From contig CAMCVP010000017.1 in NCBI GenBank assembly GCA_945881835.1, forward strand, positions 1-42,879: a stretch of DNA of 42,879 nucleotides. Reading direction: 5' to 3'. The position numbers were made by a program, and so were the translations under genes. The DNA comes from Chryseobacterium gleum (lineage in GTDB: Bacteria > Bacteroidota > Bacteroidia > Flavobacteriales_D > Sanyastnellaceae). The notes below the pieces were generated by a model, which was given only the letters and a program-made list of their open reading frames with translations, was not told where the DNA came from and made no database searches. Shown here piece after piece: positions 16,433 to 25,900 of this stretch. How positions within the stretch are numbered: the first letter of the stretch is position 1; each line of letters starts with the position of its first letter.

Positions 16433-17909
16433 CGCGAAGCTTCCAAGCACTGGTCGCTTGCTCTGAACTGCTAAGCGTAGAAGCTGATTTGTTGTTTTGC
16501 TGAAACAATATCTCTGCTGCAATTGCCGCGACTTCTGTTTCTTCAACCGACAATTCTTTCTTCAAGATCTCTGGAGTGAAATAGTCCTTCACGAAATGCG
16601 TGTCGAAATTTCCAGATTTGAATGCTTCATGATTAATCGCCCATGAACAAAAATCAAGCGTAGTCTGAACTCCTGAGATCTTGTATTCCGCAATGGCTCT
16701 GGTCATGCGCTCAATAGCTTGCTCGCGATTTGCAGCGTGCACAATCAATTTCGCAATCATGGGGTCATAGTAAATTGGAATGTCCATGCCCTCTTCAAAT
16801 CCATCATCGACGCGAACGCCAGGTCCTTGCGGACGAACATACGTGTTCAATCGTCCAATGTCAGGAAGGAAGTTGTTCGTTGGATCTTCAGCGTATACGC
16901 GCACTTCAAGTGCGTGTCCGTTTATCGAAAGATCTTCTTGCGTGAACGCCAATTTCTCTCCGCGTGCCACACGAATTTGTTCCTTCACCAAATCAATTCC
17001 TGTAATGCTTTCTGAAACAGGATGCTCCACTTGCAGACGGGTATTCATTTCCAAGAAGTAATAATTCATCTTATCGTCTACCAAGAACTCTACTGTTCCT
17101 GCGCCTACGTAATCGCAACTTCTAGCCGCATCGCAAGCGCTCTTGCCCATGGCAGCGCGAAGTTCTGGAGTTAAAATAGCAGAGGGTGCTTCTTCAACCA
17201 CTTTCTGGTGACGACGCTGAATGCTGCATTCACGTTCGAAGAGGTGAACAATGTTTCCGTGTGTATCTGCTAAAACTTGAATTTCAATGTGTCGAGGTCC
17301 GCTAACGTAACGCTCAATGAAAACCGAACCGTCACCGAAAGAACTTACGGCCTCTGAAATGGCGCGTTCCATCTGCTCTTCAACTTCCTCAATCTTTTCA
17401 ACGATGCGCATTCCTTTACCACCGCCGCCTGCGCTGGCTTTAATGAGGATTGGAAGTCCAACTTCCAACGCAACACGCTTCGCTTGTTCCACATCGGCAA
17501 TGGCGTCTTCGGTTCCAGGAACCATGGGAATGTTGTACTTTCTTGCAGCAGCTTTTGCAGCAAGTTTACTTCCCATCATGTCTATGCTATTCGGATTCGG
17601 ACCAATGAAGGTGATTCCGTTTTCTTGAACTTTTCTTGCGAATCCGGCATTTTCTGAAAGGAATCCGTATCCCGGATGAATCCCTTCAACGCCTAACTCT
17701 TTACAAATCTCAATGATCTTGTCGGCTTGTAAATACGACTGGTTGGAAGGCGGAGGTCCAACGCAAACGGCCTCGTCGGCGTATTTCACGAAAGGTGCAT
17801 TTCTATCGGCTTCACTATAAATAGCAACAGTGGCAATTCCCATTTCTTTTGCTGAACGCATAATGCGCAAAGCAATTTCTCCACGGTTCGCAACAAGAAT
17901 CTTTTTCAT
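16422..17909 (-). CDS. accC: Biotin carboxylase subunit (acetyl- or propionyl-CoA carboxylase)
   Basis: A 495-residue biotin carboxylase, which uses ATP and bicarbonate to carboxylate biotin on a carrier protein, feeding an acyl-CoA carboxylase. Motifs: KKILVANRGEIALRIMRSA at the start, the glycine-rich ATP loop SAGGGGKGMRIV, and the catalytic stretch EMNTRLQVEHPVSE. ATG 17909 replaces the longer frame at 17930 because it gives the canonical N-terminus. It is about 45 residues longer at the C-terminus than the usual 450-residue AccC, so it may serve a propionyl-CoA-type carboxylase. No biotin carrier or carboxyltransferase gene is adjacent. Confidence 0.92.
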   Translation of the reverse strand: MKKILVANRGEIALRIMRSAKEMGIATVAIYSEADRNAPFVKYADEAVCVGPPPSNQSYLQADKIIEICKELGVEGIHPGYGFLSENAGFARKVQENGITFIGPNPNSIDMMGSKLAAKAAARKYNIPMVPGTEDAIADVEQAKRVALEVGLPILIKASAGGGGKGMRIVEKIEEVEEQMERAISEAVSSFGDGSVFIERYVSGPRHIEIQVLADTHGNIVHLFERECSIQRRHQKVVEEAPSAILTPELRAAMGKSACDAARSCDYVGAGTVEFLVDDKMNYYFLEMNTRLQVEHPVSESITGIDLVKEQIRVARGEKLAFTQEDLSINGHALEVRVYAEDPTNNFLPDIGRLNTYVRPQGPGVRVDDGFEEGMDIPIYYDPMIAKLIVHAANREQAIERMTRAIAEYKISGVQTTLDFCSWAINHEAFKSGNFDTHFVKDYFTPEILKKELSVEETEVAAIAAEILFQQNNKSASTLSSSEQATSAWKLRARD

Positions 17910-17952
17910 TCCACAAAAATGAACATACAATGTCCATTTTGAAAATTATTCG

Positions 17953-18798
17953 TCACTTTTTCTTCGGTGTCGTTTTCTTTTTCTTCTTGGGCTGAATTTT
18001 TATTGAATCGGTTGCAATCACATTCGTAGTTCCATTTGTGGTAAATGTTGCATTTGTGGTATTTAATTTAACGTCGGGCGATGACAAGTTAAAAGTTGTG
18101 ACAGAGGTGGGCGAAGCGTTCGTACTTTCTGTTGAAGTTGGGGAATCATTTTCCACACCTCTAACAGACTTAGATTCGGTAGCATCGTTTGCCGGTGCAA
18201 TGGTGTTTTCATCTTGAACCTCATCCGTTGTCAGAGTTTCGTACGTCTCCTCAACCTCGCGAACCACGGGTGTTACATAAATTCCTGATACAGGCTGCAG
18301 CTCGGCGTATTGTTCTGGATTTACTTTGAATTCTGAATTTTCAGAAACAGTGTCTTGATTGGAATTCGTTGACTTTTCTTCATTCAATGTATTTGATGAA
18401 TTGTTCGAAGCAACATTGTTGTTGTCTTTCGGAACGAACCAAATCACAGCGCCAACAACCGCGGCCATTCCAACCAATGAAAAAGAAACCGTGCGGAATC
18501 CGCTCCACTTGGGAAGAGGAGGGAAGAGTATGTTCAGCCACACTTTGAATCGCGAGGGCTTCTGCTGATTGAATTCTTTCTTCAAGTTTTTCCAAACGGC
18601 AGCAGGTGGATCTTGCATCTCGTGCTCGGAAGATTCAATGCTTCCCAAAAGCATTTTGAGTTCATTGAATTCCTTTTCGTTGGAAACATGCTGCAACACA
18701 AAGGCGCGTTCCTCTGGAAGCAAACCGTTGAATTCTTTGGTGCGCAAGAGGCGCTCCAAGTCTTCGGGCTGATAGGTGAAAGGTTTTTGTGTGCTCAT
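17953..18798 (-). CDS. Probable anti-sigma factor (single-pass membrane protein)
   Basis: A 281-residue protein. Residues 1-95 are cytoplasmic and acidic (EDLERLLRTKEFNGLLPEE), a single membrane helix follows at about 103-122 (VSFSLVGMAAVVGAVIWFV), and a long Asn/Ser/Thr-rich periplasmic tail ends in a polylysine patch. This layout and its start four bases inside the end of the sigma factor gene (ATGA-type overlap) strongly suggest an anti-sigma factor that holds the neighbouring ECF sigma factor at the membrane. No zinc anti-sigma motif (HxxxCxxC) is present. The low-complexity tail may be a linker rather than a sensor domain. Confidence 0.7.
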   Translation of the reverse strand: MSTQKPFTYQPEDLERLLRTKEFNGLLPEERAFVLQHVSNEKEFNELKMLLGSIESSEHEMQDPPAAVWKNLKKEFNQQKPSRFKVWLNILFPPLPKWSGFRTVSFSLVGMAAVVGAVIWFVPKDNNNVASNNSSNTLNEEKSTNSNQDTVSENSEFKVNPEQYAELQPVSGIYVTPVVREVEETYETLTTDEVQDENTIAPANDATESKSVRGVENDSPTSTESTNASPTSVTTFNLSSPDVKLNTTNATFTTNGTTNVIATDSIKIQPKKKKKTTPKKK

Positions 18799-19400
18799 GA
18801 TTGTAGTATAATGAAGAGAAATGAAAGTAAAAGTTCTTTGTATTCGTGAAGAATACCGTTGAGTTCTTTGAGGGTGTAGAAGATGCGCGATTTCACGGTT
18901 CCTTCAGAGCAGCCCATGGTTTCGGCTATTTCCGGATTGCTCAGTTCATGCACGAACCGAAGTTCGAAAGTGGTTCTCTTGGTTTCGTCTAATTGCGACA
19001 GCGCATCTTGCAGCGCCTCTTCGAATTTAGAACGGTCCATGTCGCGATCGTGTTCGTGCACTTCGGCTGTCGCAATAGCCATTCGCGCTTCAGCGCGAAC
19101 TTCATGCTTCGCATATTCATTCTTACACTGATTGTGCGCCATGCTGTAGAGCCACGTCTTGAAATTGCGTTTTACATCGAAGCCTTCGGCGTGACGAAAG
19201 ACTTTGCTGAACAGCTCTTGCGTGAAGTCGGCCGCAACCTCTTTGTCTTTTCGCAGCATGCGAAAGAAGTAAGAATGTATCGGCCGGCTGTAACGGGTGT
19301 ATAGTTCTTCGAAGGCGCGCTCGTTGCCGGCCGCAATCAGCGGCATAAGCTCTTCGTCTTTGAAGGGTGTATACGTTTTATGTTTGTTGAATAGTGCCAA
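18795..19400 (-). CDS. ECF-family RNA polymerase sigma factor, first module
   Basis: A 201-residue sigma-70 family factor. Region 2 (about 24-90) reads ERAFEELYTRYSRPIHSYFFRML then VAADFTQELFSKVFRHA and FKTWLYSMAHN; region 4 (about 135-185) has LSQLDETKRTTFELRFVHELS and the helix-turn-helix IAETMGCSEGTVKSRIFYTLKEL. It would direct polymerase to a small regulon when released. The gene downstream overlaps it by four bases and looks like its anti-sigma factor. The C-terminal residues (ELLLSFLFIILQS) are unusually hydrophobic. A Nudix gene lies downstream of neither in the operon: it is upstream and separate. Confidence 0.92.
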   Translation of the reverse strand: MALFNKHKTYTPFKDEELMPLIAAGNERAFEELYTRYSRPIHSYFFRMLRKDKEVAADFTQELFSKVFRHAEGFDVKRNFKTWLYSMAHNQCKNEYAKHEVRAEARMAIATAEVHEHDRDMDRSKFEEALQDALSQLDETKRTTFELRFVHELSNPEIAETMGCSEGTVKSRIFYTLKELNGILHEYKELLLSFLFIILQS

Positions 19401-19449
19401 GAGAAGGAGTTTTCATGCCGCTGTACAGGTAACGCACAGATCGGTTCAA

Positions 19450-20076
19450 TTATTTATATTTATTTTTTAAGTCTAAGCGGTCGCGCAACTCGAACAACAT
19501 CATGGCCGTCGCTCCCCAAATCAAATAGTCTTCGAATCGAATCGCTGGCACCGACTTCGTTTGCTGAATGTGCGGCATGAAGATGTCCATGCGCTCGGTC
19601 TTCATCTTCGCTCCGAAATGCGCCAAAGGAATAGGAACCAACGCTGCCACTTCTTTTTCATCAGGAATGAAATTCGGAATTTCATTTAATACAGTTGCAA
19701 AGGGCTGCACCAACATGCGACTCGGAGGAATGAAGATTTCATTCAGCTCAAAATATTTTTGTTCGGTTGGAAGGGAAAGCCCAACTTCTTCGTTCAACTC
19801 GCGCAAGGCCGTGTGCAACAGACTTTCATCGCCTTCATCTTTCTTCCCACCGGGAAATGCCATTTGTCCGCTGTGAACCCCGTTGTAAATCGGACGCTGA
19901 ATCAGGGTAAGACCGGCATCGCCTTCATGCGGATGTAGCACAATCACCACAGCGCTTTCGCGCGGAGTAGGCGTGAGCTTTCGCGCTTCAGCCGCGCTCT
20001 CGCGAATGTAGGCGTCGAGTTCGCTGTAGGCTTTCGGCTCGAAAGGTTTCAATAATTGTTCTTCAATCCACTGCAT
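19450..20076 (-). CDS. Nudix hydrolase, CoA pyrophosphatase-like
   Basis: A 208-residue Nudix enzyme likely to split coenzyme A or related dinucleotides into phosphopantetheine and adenosine phosphate. The CoA-type lead-in HSGQMAFPGGKKDEGD is followed by the Nudix box with ALRELNEEVGL, whose glutamates bind magnesium. ATG 20076 is preferred to the open start at 20238: it gives a standard N-terminus and leaves room for the promoter of the divergent aat gene. It is oriented away from aat and its stop is 50 bases from the ECF sigma start. Probably cytosolic. Confidence 0.85.
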   Translation of the reverse strand: MQWIEEQLLKPFEPKAYSELDAYIRESAAEARKLTPTPRESAVVIVLHPHEGDAGLTLIQRPIYNGVHSGQMAFPGGKKDEGDESLLHTALRELNEEVGLSLPTEQKYFELNEIFIPPSRMLVQPFATVLNEIPNFIPDEKEVAALVPIPLAHFGAKMKTERMDIFMPHIQQTKSVPAIRFEDYLIWGATAMMLFELRDRLDLKNKYK

Positions 20077-20105
20077 AGTTTTTCGTTTCCAAGTCAAAGT
20101 AGAAC

Positions 20106-20113
20106 TAACTTCG
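20106..20113 (+). promoter_or_regulatory. Candidate -7 element of the aat promoter
   Basis: TAACTTCG resembles the Bacteroidota -7 consensus TAnnTTTG with one change and lies seven bases upstream of the aat ATG, which would give a very short or absent leader. No matching TTG at the -33 position was found, so the call is moderate. Confidence 0.4.
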
Positions 20114-20120
20114 TATCGCG

Positions 20121-20786
20121 ATGCCAATTTACAGACTCTCAGACGAATTGTGGTTCCCCGGTCCAGAGGAATTTGAAGACAATCTTGTTGCTGTTGGCGG
20201 AGATCTTTCTGTTTCAAGATTGTTGCTCGCTTATTCAAAAGGAATTTTTCCTTGGTACGAAGAGCCCGGAGAGCCGCGCTGGTACTGTCCAGAAGAACGT
20301 TGTGTCTTTCACGTCCCTTCCTTCAAACCCAGTAAAACAACCCGCTTGCTTTACGACAAAGGTGTTTACACCTATTCGTTTGATCGCGCATTTAATCAAG
20401 TTGTCAGAGCTTGCGCGGGCAATGGTCGAGAAGACGAAACGTGGATTCTTCCTGAAATGATTCAAGCGTATACCGAACTACATGCCTTGGGATTTGCTCA
20501 TTCCGTTGAAGTTTGGAAAGGAGATGTTCTAGTCGGCGGATTGTACGGCGTGAACCTAGGCGCAATGTTTTGCGGAGAAAGCATGTTTTCGACGGAATCG
20601 AACACCTCTAAATTGGCCCTTTGGCATTTGATTCAGCGCTGCAAGGAATACGGAATGGAATGGGTAGACGGACAGGTGGAAAACGCTCACCTGGTTTCAT
20701 TAGGCGCTGAACTTATTTCTCGCGACGCCTATCTCGATCATTTGGAAAAGGCTCTTGAACAAGAGACACACCGAGGGAAATGGTAA
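20121..20786 (+). CDS. aat: Leucyl/phenylalanyl-tRNA-protein transferase
   Basis: A 221-residue enzyme of the N-degron pathway that adds Leu or Phe from tRNA to proteins with N-terminal Arg or Lys, marking them for ClpS/ClpAP. The conserved parts are visible: FPGPEEFEDNLVAVGGDLS near the start, the signature SKGIFPWYEEPGEPRWYCPEERCVF, then VGGLYGVNLGAMFCGESMFS and NTSKLALWHLIQRC. Length is standard. The gene is divergent from the Nudix gene and 43 bases ahead of the second ECF sigma gene, so the two may share transcription, although no direct link is known. Confidence 0.95.
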   Translation: MPIYRLSDELWFPGPEEFEDNLVAVGGDLSVSRLLLAYSKGIFPWYEEPGEPRWYCPEERCVFHVPSFKPSKTTRLLYDKGVYTYSFDRAFNQVVRACAGNGREDETWILPEMIQAYTELHALGFAHSVEVWKGDVLVGGLYGVNLGAMFCGESMFSTESNTSKLALWHLIQRCKEYGMEWVDGQVENAHLVSLGAELISRDAYLDHLEKALEQETHRGKW

Positions 20787-20829
20787 TTTTTCATTTCGAA
20801 TTAAACCCTTTTGAATCTTTCTCTTCTAG

Positions 20830-21420
20830 ATGGTAATGGTAGGACGTGAAAAAGAAATCTTAACTCTAATTTCCGTTTCAAGAACGCGAGATAAAGGATA
20901 TGAGATGCTTATTTCAGACTACCAAAAACAGCTTTACTTTTTTATTCGAAGAATGTTATTGAACCACGAAGACACCAACGATGTTTTGCAAGAGACTTTC
21001 GTTCGGGTATTCAAAGGAATAGACAATTTTCGCGGAGAAAGTAAACTGGGAACATGGATGCACAGCATTGCTTACAGGGAAGCGCTCGGTCACATAGAAC
21101 GAAGCAAGCGAACGGTGAAGGGAGATTGGAACGAACTCATTTTAAGTAACGCCAAGCAGTTAGAGGAAGACGCGCATTACACCGGCGATGAAATGCAACT
21201 GCGCTTACAAGCTATGGTGGCAGCACTTCCGGAAAAGCAACGCGCTGTGTTTGTGATGAAGTATTACGAAGAGAAGAAGTACACTGAAATAGCGGCGATA
21301 ACAGGAACAAGCGTAGGTGCGTTGAAAGCAAGTTTTCATCACGCCGTAGAAAAAATAAAACAAGACATTCAGCACAACGAAATGAAGGTTGAATTAAATG
21401 CAAAAGAAAATGAAGAATAA
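20830..21420 (+). CDS. ECF-family RNA polymerase sigma factor, second module
   Basis: A 196-residue sigma-70 factor (start at residue 1 or 3; two ATG codons are in frame). Region 2: YQKQLYFFIRRMLLNHEDTNDVLQETFVRVFKGI and LGTWMHSIAYREAL; region 4: LPEKQRAVFVMKYYEEKKYTEIAAITG with the helix-turn-helix TSVGALKASFHHAVEKI. It is of the type found in Bacteroidota operons together with a membrane protein and a periplasmic sensor. The next gene starts 23 bases inside this one in another frame, then a secreted sensor-like protein follows, making a three-gene module. Confidence 0.92.
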   Translation: MVMVGREKEILTLISVSRTRDKGYEMLISDYQKQLYFFIRRMLLNHEDTNDVLQETFVRVFKGIDNFRGESKLGTWMHSIAYREALGHIERSKRTVKGDWNELILSNAKQLEEDAHYTGDEMQLRLQAMVAALPEKQRAVFVMKYYEEKKYTEIAAITGTSVGALKASFHHAVEKIKQDIQHNEMKVELNAKENEE

Positions 21421-21844
21421 CGAGTGGAATATTCCTTCCGATTATTTCGAAAAAAATAAAAAAGCACTTATGCCCGTTCGGAAATTTCCAACAGGAAAAT
21501 GGCTGCTTGCTTTGGCTGCCGCATGTGTTATTGGTGTTGGATTTTTTATGTGGAAGGGCAAAGACCAAAACCAAGAGATTGCACAAGGTGAAAGAAGGGA
21601 AGATATAGGGGCGAAAGATCTTTCGACCACGGAAAATATAGGGGCGACATATCTTTCGCCCGAGGTAAGAGAAGGTAAGAATGGGGAAGATGTAGGGGCG
21701 AAAAATCTTTCGCCCGAGGAAGATGATGTAGGGGCGAAATATCTTTCGCCCGGAATTGCAGAAGGATTGAAAGAAATTCCGAGGGAAGAATTGGTAGCGT
21801 ATTTATTAGAAGAAGATTCAGAATTAATAGAAAACATAAATTAA
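21398..21844 (+). CDS. Membrane-anchored partner of the second ECF sigma factor, carrying in-frame palindromic repeats
   Basis: A 148-residue single-pass protein. A short cytoplasmic part (1-33; first start M1 or M5, with WNIPSDYFEK, a segment often seen at the start of such partners), a membrane helix at about 34-52 (KWLLALAAACVIGVGFFMW), then an acidic periplasmic tail. The tail is built largely of four repeats, each about ten residues (IGAKDLSTT, IGATYLSPE, VGAKNLSPEE, VGAKYLSP), encoded by a DNA palindrome inserted four times in the same frame. Position suggests an anti-sigma factor, but its N-terminus is short. The repeats are probably acquired filler rather than a binding domain; that is inference. 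Confidence 0.65.
   Translation: MQKKMKNNEWNIPSDYFEKNKKALMPVRKFPTGKWLLALAAACVIGVGFFMWKGKDQNQEIAQGERREDIGAKDLSTTENIGATYLSPEVREGKNGEDVGAKNLSPEEDDVGAKYLSPGIAEGLKEIPREELVAYLLEEDSELIENIN
21608..21751. repeat. Four in-frame copies of a GGGGCGAAA...TTTCGCCC palindrome
   Basis: Imperfect palindromes of 21 bases lie at 21608-21628, 21641-21661, 21695-21715 and 21731-21751. Each has the core GGGGCGA, a variable AT-rich centre and TTTCGCCC (TTTCGACC in the first copy). The start-to-start distances are 33, 54 and 36 bases, all multiples of three, so every copy is read in the same frame. Related palindromes are at 40404-40423 and 40449-40472. Confidence 0.9.
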
Positions 21845-21851
21845 TAATAGC

Positions 21852-22349
21852 ATGAAAAAGACAATGATTCTTTTACTGTGCATTTGCTCCTTGGGCGCAT
21901 ACGCACAACCCGATCGCGACGAGCCGAAGCGCAGCGAAAAAGTAGAAGCCTTGAAGCGCGCCTACATTACAAGCGAATTGGCCTTAACTCCCGTTGAAGC
22001 TGAAAAGTTTTGGCCGGTATACAATGCGCATGAAGAAACACAGAAGACCCACCGCAAGGAATTGAAAAAGGTAATGGACAAGATGGACGCTGTGGGTGAA
22101 AATCAAAAGGCATTTGAATCGTTGAACAACGAAATCTCAGCGCTTCGTGTGAAAGAGGTCGAAGAAGATTCAAACTTTATGATTGCATGCAGTAAGGTGA
22201 TTGGTGTTCAGAAAACCGCGAAGCTTCCGGGTATTGAAAGGGAGTTTCATAAAGTGTTGCTGGAAGAAGTCGGAAAGAAAAATGGACATCCCGGTCCTCC
22301 TCCAGGGGGCAGACCTCCGCATGGTCCAAGACACAGGAATTTAGATTAA
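21852..22349 (+). CDS. Periplasmic sensor-like protein of an ECF sigma operon (Spy/CpxP-like helical fold)
   Basis: A 165-residue secreted protein with a signal peptide (MKKTMILLLCICSLGAYAQ) and a mostly helical mature part (SEKVEALKRAYITSELALTPVEAEKFWPVYNAHEE) that matches the pattern of proteins often called sensors of ECF-type sigma factors, related to the Spy/CpxP-type helical scaffold. The C-terminus is proline-, glycine- and histidine-rich (GHPGPPPGGRPPHGPRH). It follows the membrane partner by seven bases and is likely periplasmic, perhaps sensing envelope stress or metal. The signal sensed is unknown. Confidence 0.75.
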   Translation: MKKTMILLLCICSLGAYAQPDRDEPKRSEKVEALKRAYITSELALTPVEAEKFWPVYNAHEETQKTHRKELKKVMDKMDAVGENQKAFESLNNEISALRVKEVEEDSNFMIACSKVIGVQKTAKLPGIEREFHKVLLEEVGKKNGHPGPPPGGRPPHGPRHRNLD

Positions 22350-22355
22350 GATTTT

Positions 22356-22363
22356 TATATTTG
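22356..22363 (+). promoter_or_regulatory. Candidate -7 element ahead of the SRPBCC gene
   Basis: TATATTTG matches TAnnTTTG exactly and ends four bases before the ATG at 22368, so a transcript from it would have almost no leader. No good TTG was seen at the -33 position. Confidence 0.5.
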
Positions 22364-22367
22364 CGCG

Positions 22368-22925
22368 ATGAAAAAATTCCTTAAAATTTTTGGGGTAATC
22401 ATTGGATCATTGGTTATCCTGTACGTTTTCGCTTGCCTTGCAGGTCCAAGCGAATTGAAAGTAACGCGTTCAATCACAATCAATGCCCCGGCAAGTGAAG
22501 TGTTTGTTCAAGTTGGCGATTTCAGCAATTGGTCGAAGTGGAGCATGTGGAGTCAACGTGATCCGAATATGCAAAGCACTTTTGAGGGCGACCCTATGAT
22601 GGTTCATCACAAATGGACATGGAAAAGCACGGAAGGAAATGGAACAGAAATTATCACTTCTGTAATTCTTAATGAAGAAATAAAATCAGATCTTCTTTTC
22701 GAAGGATTTGAAGATCCGAACAGAAGTACGTTTACTTTTAAAGAAATAGTTTCTTCAGCGGACTTGTCTGTCCCATGCACCAATTGCGCAACTGAGGTTT
22801 CGTGGACCATGGATATGGGTAAAATTCCATTTCAATACAGAGGAATGATGTTTATGTTTCAAGGTCGGTTAATAAAAGATTTTGACGGTGGCCTTGCTAA
22901 CTTGAAAAAAGTTTGCGAATCCTGA
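22368..22925 (+). CDS. SRPBCC (polyketide cyclase-type) protein with membrane anchor
   Basis: A 185-residue protein. An N-terminal hydrophobic helix (about 6-27, FGVIIGSLVILYVFACLAG) precedes an SRPBCC/START-like fold that begins KVTRSITINAPASEVFVQVGDFSNWSKWSMW, the typical entry of polyketide cyclase-like proteins, which form a ligand-binding cavity. No catalytic residues can be assigned. It follows the ECF sensor-like gene by 18 bases but has its own promoter-like element. Likely membrane-anchored with the domain in the periplasm, or a signal-anchored cytoplasmic domain; orientation is not determined. Confidence 0.78.
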   Translation: MKKFLKIFGVIIGSLVILYVFACLAGPSELKVTRSITINAPASEVFVQVGDFSNWSKWSMWSQRDPNMQSTFEGDPMMVHHKWTWKSTEGNGTEIITSVILNEEIKSDLLFEGFEDPNRSTFTFKEIVSSADLSVPCTNCATEVSWTMDMGKIPFQYRGMMFMFQGRLIKDFDGGLANLKKVCES

Positions 22926-22959
22926 TAAATGTAAGCAACCATTTAGCCTCTGACTGAGT

Positions 22960-22967
22960 TATCTTTG
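22960..22967 (+). promoter_or_regulatory. Candidate -7 element of the haloperoxidase-like gene
   Basis: TATCTTTG matches TAnnTTTG and lies 20 bases before ATG 22988, a normal spacing for a short leader. A TTG at -33 is not evident. Confidence 0.5.
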
Positions 22968-22987
22968 TAGTGCCTAAACCGTATACT

Positions 22988-25900
22988 ATGAAGTCTCTTT
23001 TACTTGCATTATCTATTTTATTCATTTCTGCATTTTCCATGCAGGCTCAAGAGTACTCTGTTGCCCGTCAATGGGATGAAGTTGTTCTTCAAGCCATTCG
23101 CAATGACAACGCGCGTCCTACCGTTCACGCTCGAAATTTGTTTCACATCCATGCAGCCATGTATGACGCGTGGGCAATTTTCGATGATACCGCGAAGACT
23201 TATTTGATTGGACAATCGTTGAATGGATTCAACTCTCCATTCGATGGTATCGAAACCCCTGCGAATATTCAGTTAGCAAGAGAGAAGGCTATAACTTATG
23301 CTGCTTACCGCATGCTTATTAATCGCTATCAGTATTCGCCTAATTGGTTAAATACCTTAACCATGGCGAATTTTGTGATGTTTGGATTGGGTTACAATAC
23401 GGCGGAAACATCCACAGATTACAGTGATGGTGACCCTGCTAAATTGGGAAACTACATCGCTGCGCAATACATTGCTTATGGAAATCAAGACGGGTCGAAT
23501 CAACAATTAAATTACTCGAATCAATACTATTTCCCAATTAATCCAGCCTTACTTCCTGTCTTTGCCGGAAATCCGAATATGATCGATATCAACCGTTGGC
23601 AGCCATTGAATTTGGCAAACTTCGTCGATCAAAATGGTTTTCCGGGATTGCCAACACCGGCTGCTCTTTCTCCTGAATGGGGAAATGTGAAACCCTTCTC
23701 TTTAACTGAAGCAGACAAGACGGTTCACATCAGAGACGGTAATTTCTGGAACGTATACAAAGACCCAGGACCACCGCCATTGCTTTTGCCAGGAGACACT
23801 GCATCATTGGAGCATCCTTTTGTCTATGGAAATGTTATGGTTGCGACTTGGTCGTCTCACTTAACTCCCGATGACACTTTATTGATAGACATTTCGCCCG
23901 CCAGCGTCTGCAACATTCCAGCTTTACCTGAAACTCCGAATGACTACCCGAATTTTTATAATTTGTTGGAAGGTGGCGATATCGGAACCGGACGTTCATT
24001 GAATCCAATTACGGGACAGCCTTATACACCTGAATTGGTGAAGAGAGGCGATTTTACACGAGTACTTGCTGAATTCTGGGCAGATGGTCCGCAAAGCGAA
24101 ACGCCTCCAGGGCATTGGTTCAAGATTATGAACGTCGTACATGACCACCCGCTTTTCGTAAGAAAATGGGGTGGGGAAGGTGAGATTTTAGACGACTTAG
24201 AATGGGACGTAAAAGCATACTTTGCAATGGGCGGTGCTGTGCACGATGCCGCTATATGCGCATGGGGAATTAAAGGGTATTACGACGGAAGTAGACCAAT
24301 ATCGGTTATTCGAAAAATGGCAGACTATGGGCAGTCTTCAGATTCGACTTTACCGAATTACCACTACCAAGGATTACCACTCATTCCTGACTACATTGAA
24401 TTGGTTCAGCCAGCAGATACGTTAAACGGATTTATGTCAGGAGACATCGGAGAAGTAAAAGTGCGTTCTTGGAAAGGTCCGAGTTACATTCCTAATCCAA
24501 CAAACACCTATGCTGGTGCCGATTGGATTCTTGCCAAAAATTGGTGGCCTTATCAAAGACCAACCTTCGTTACGCCTCCGTTCCCTGGTTACATCAGCGG
24601 GCACTCGACTTATTCAAGAACTGCAGCAGAGGTAATGACTGCTATTACTGGAACAGAATTTTTCCCAGGTGGAATAGGCGAGTTTTATGCGGCACAAAAT
24701 CAGTATTTAGTATTTGAAGAAGGACCTTCAACCGATGTAACTCTTCAATGGGCTACATACAGAGACGCAGCTGACCAGTGTTCGCTTTCGCGCATCTGGG
24801 GCGGGATTCATGCGGGGTTCGATGATATTCCAGGTAGAAAGATCGGAATTGAATTGGGACCACAAGCTGTTCATTTTGCAGAGAACATTCATAATGCAGT
24901 TGTACCTCATGTGGTGAATGTTACTTTTTCTGATCCGATTATATCATCTTCAGATATCGGAAACACTGTAAGTGCAATATTTCATTTCAACAAAGCCATG
25001 GCTCCTGCGGTTCTACCAACAGTAACTTTTGCATCTGTTGATTTAGCAAGCCTTGGTATCTTAACGCAATCGAATGTGTTTTGGTTGAATGATTCGGCTT
25101 TGGTTGTGGAATACGCGGTAGCGCAAGCAGATCAACAATACAGTGGTATCAACTTCCGAGTGGTTGGAGGTAAAGCAACAGACGGATGTTTCGCAAGAGC
25201 CTATGTTGGTGGAAACTGGAAGATTGATATGGTTCGTCCAGAACTTACCGCCTCTGTTGCTTCAGACATTTGGGTGACTGATGCAACAGCTACTGTTGGA
25301 ACAACAGAAGTAACGTTGTACTTCAACAAGACCATGGATACCAACTTCCCAGCGATATTGTCTTTCACCGATCAAACGCCTGCTGGATTGTCACAGAATA
25401 CGACTGCAGGATATTGGAGCAATGCGAGTACCTACCACGCGGTATTTGATGTTTCTGATATGGACGAGGATTGGTTGAATGTGAATTTACATTCTTTAAC
25501 AGCAAGCGATTTAGCAGGTAACTTACAAGTTGAAGATACGTTGTTGAATGTGTTAAACATAGACACTCGCAATCCTGCTGTAAATGTCGTTTCTACAAAT
25601 GCAGTTTTAACAGACGCTACAGCAGGTCAGACCTTCCAATTGACTTTCACTTTTGAGGAAGACATGAGTGTTAGCGAAATTCCAGTGGTGACATTTGTTG
25701 AAGGTGATCCAACGATTAATTCAATCAGTTTGCTTTCTTCTACTTGGAATTCAGCGACCGAATTCGTTGTTGAATATTTGGAAAACGACGGACAAGAGTT
25801 GTTCTCAGCGTTAACTCCAATCATTAGCGTGTATGACATTCACGGTAACGCTGCGGTTGATGCTGATGCAAGCGTGTTTACGATTGACACCGAGAATCCA

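Noticed and set aside
21442-21837. 131-residue open frame on the minus strand opposite the second sigma partner
   Set aside because: Kept open largely because palindromes read as GERYFAP on either strand; the plus-strand gene has the membrane helix and operon context.
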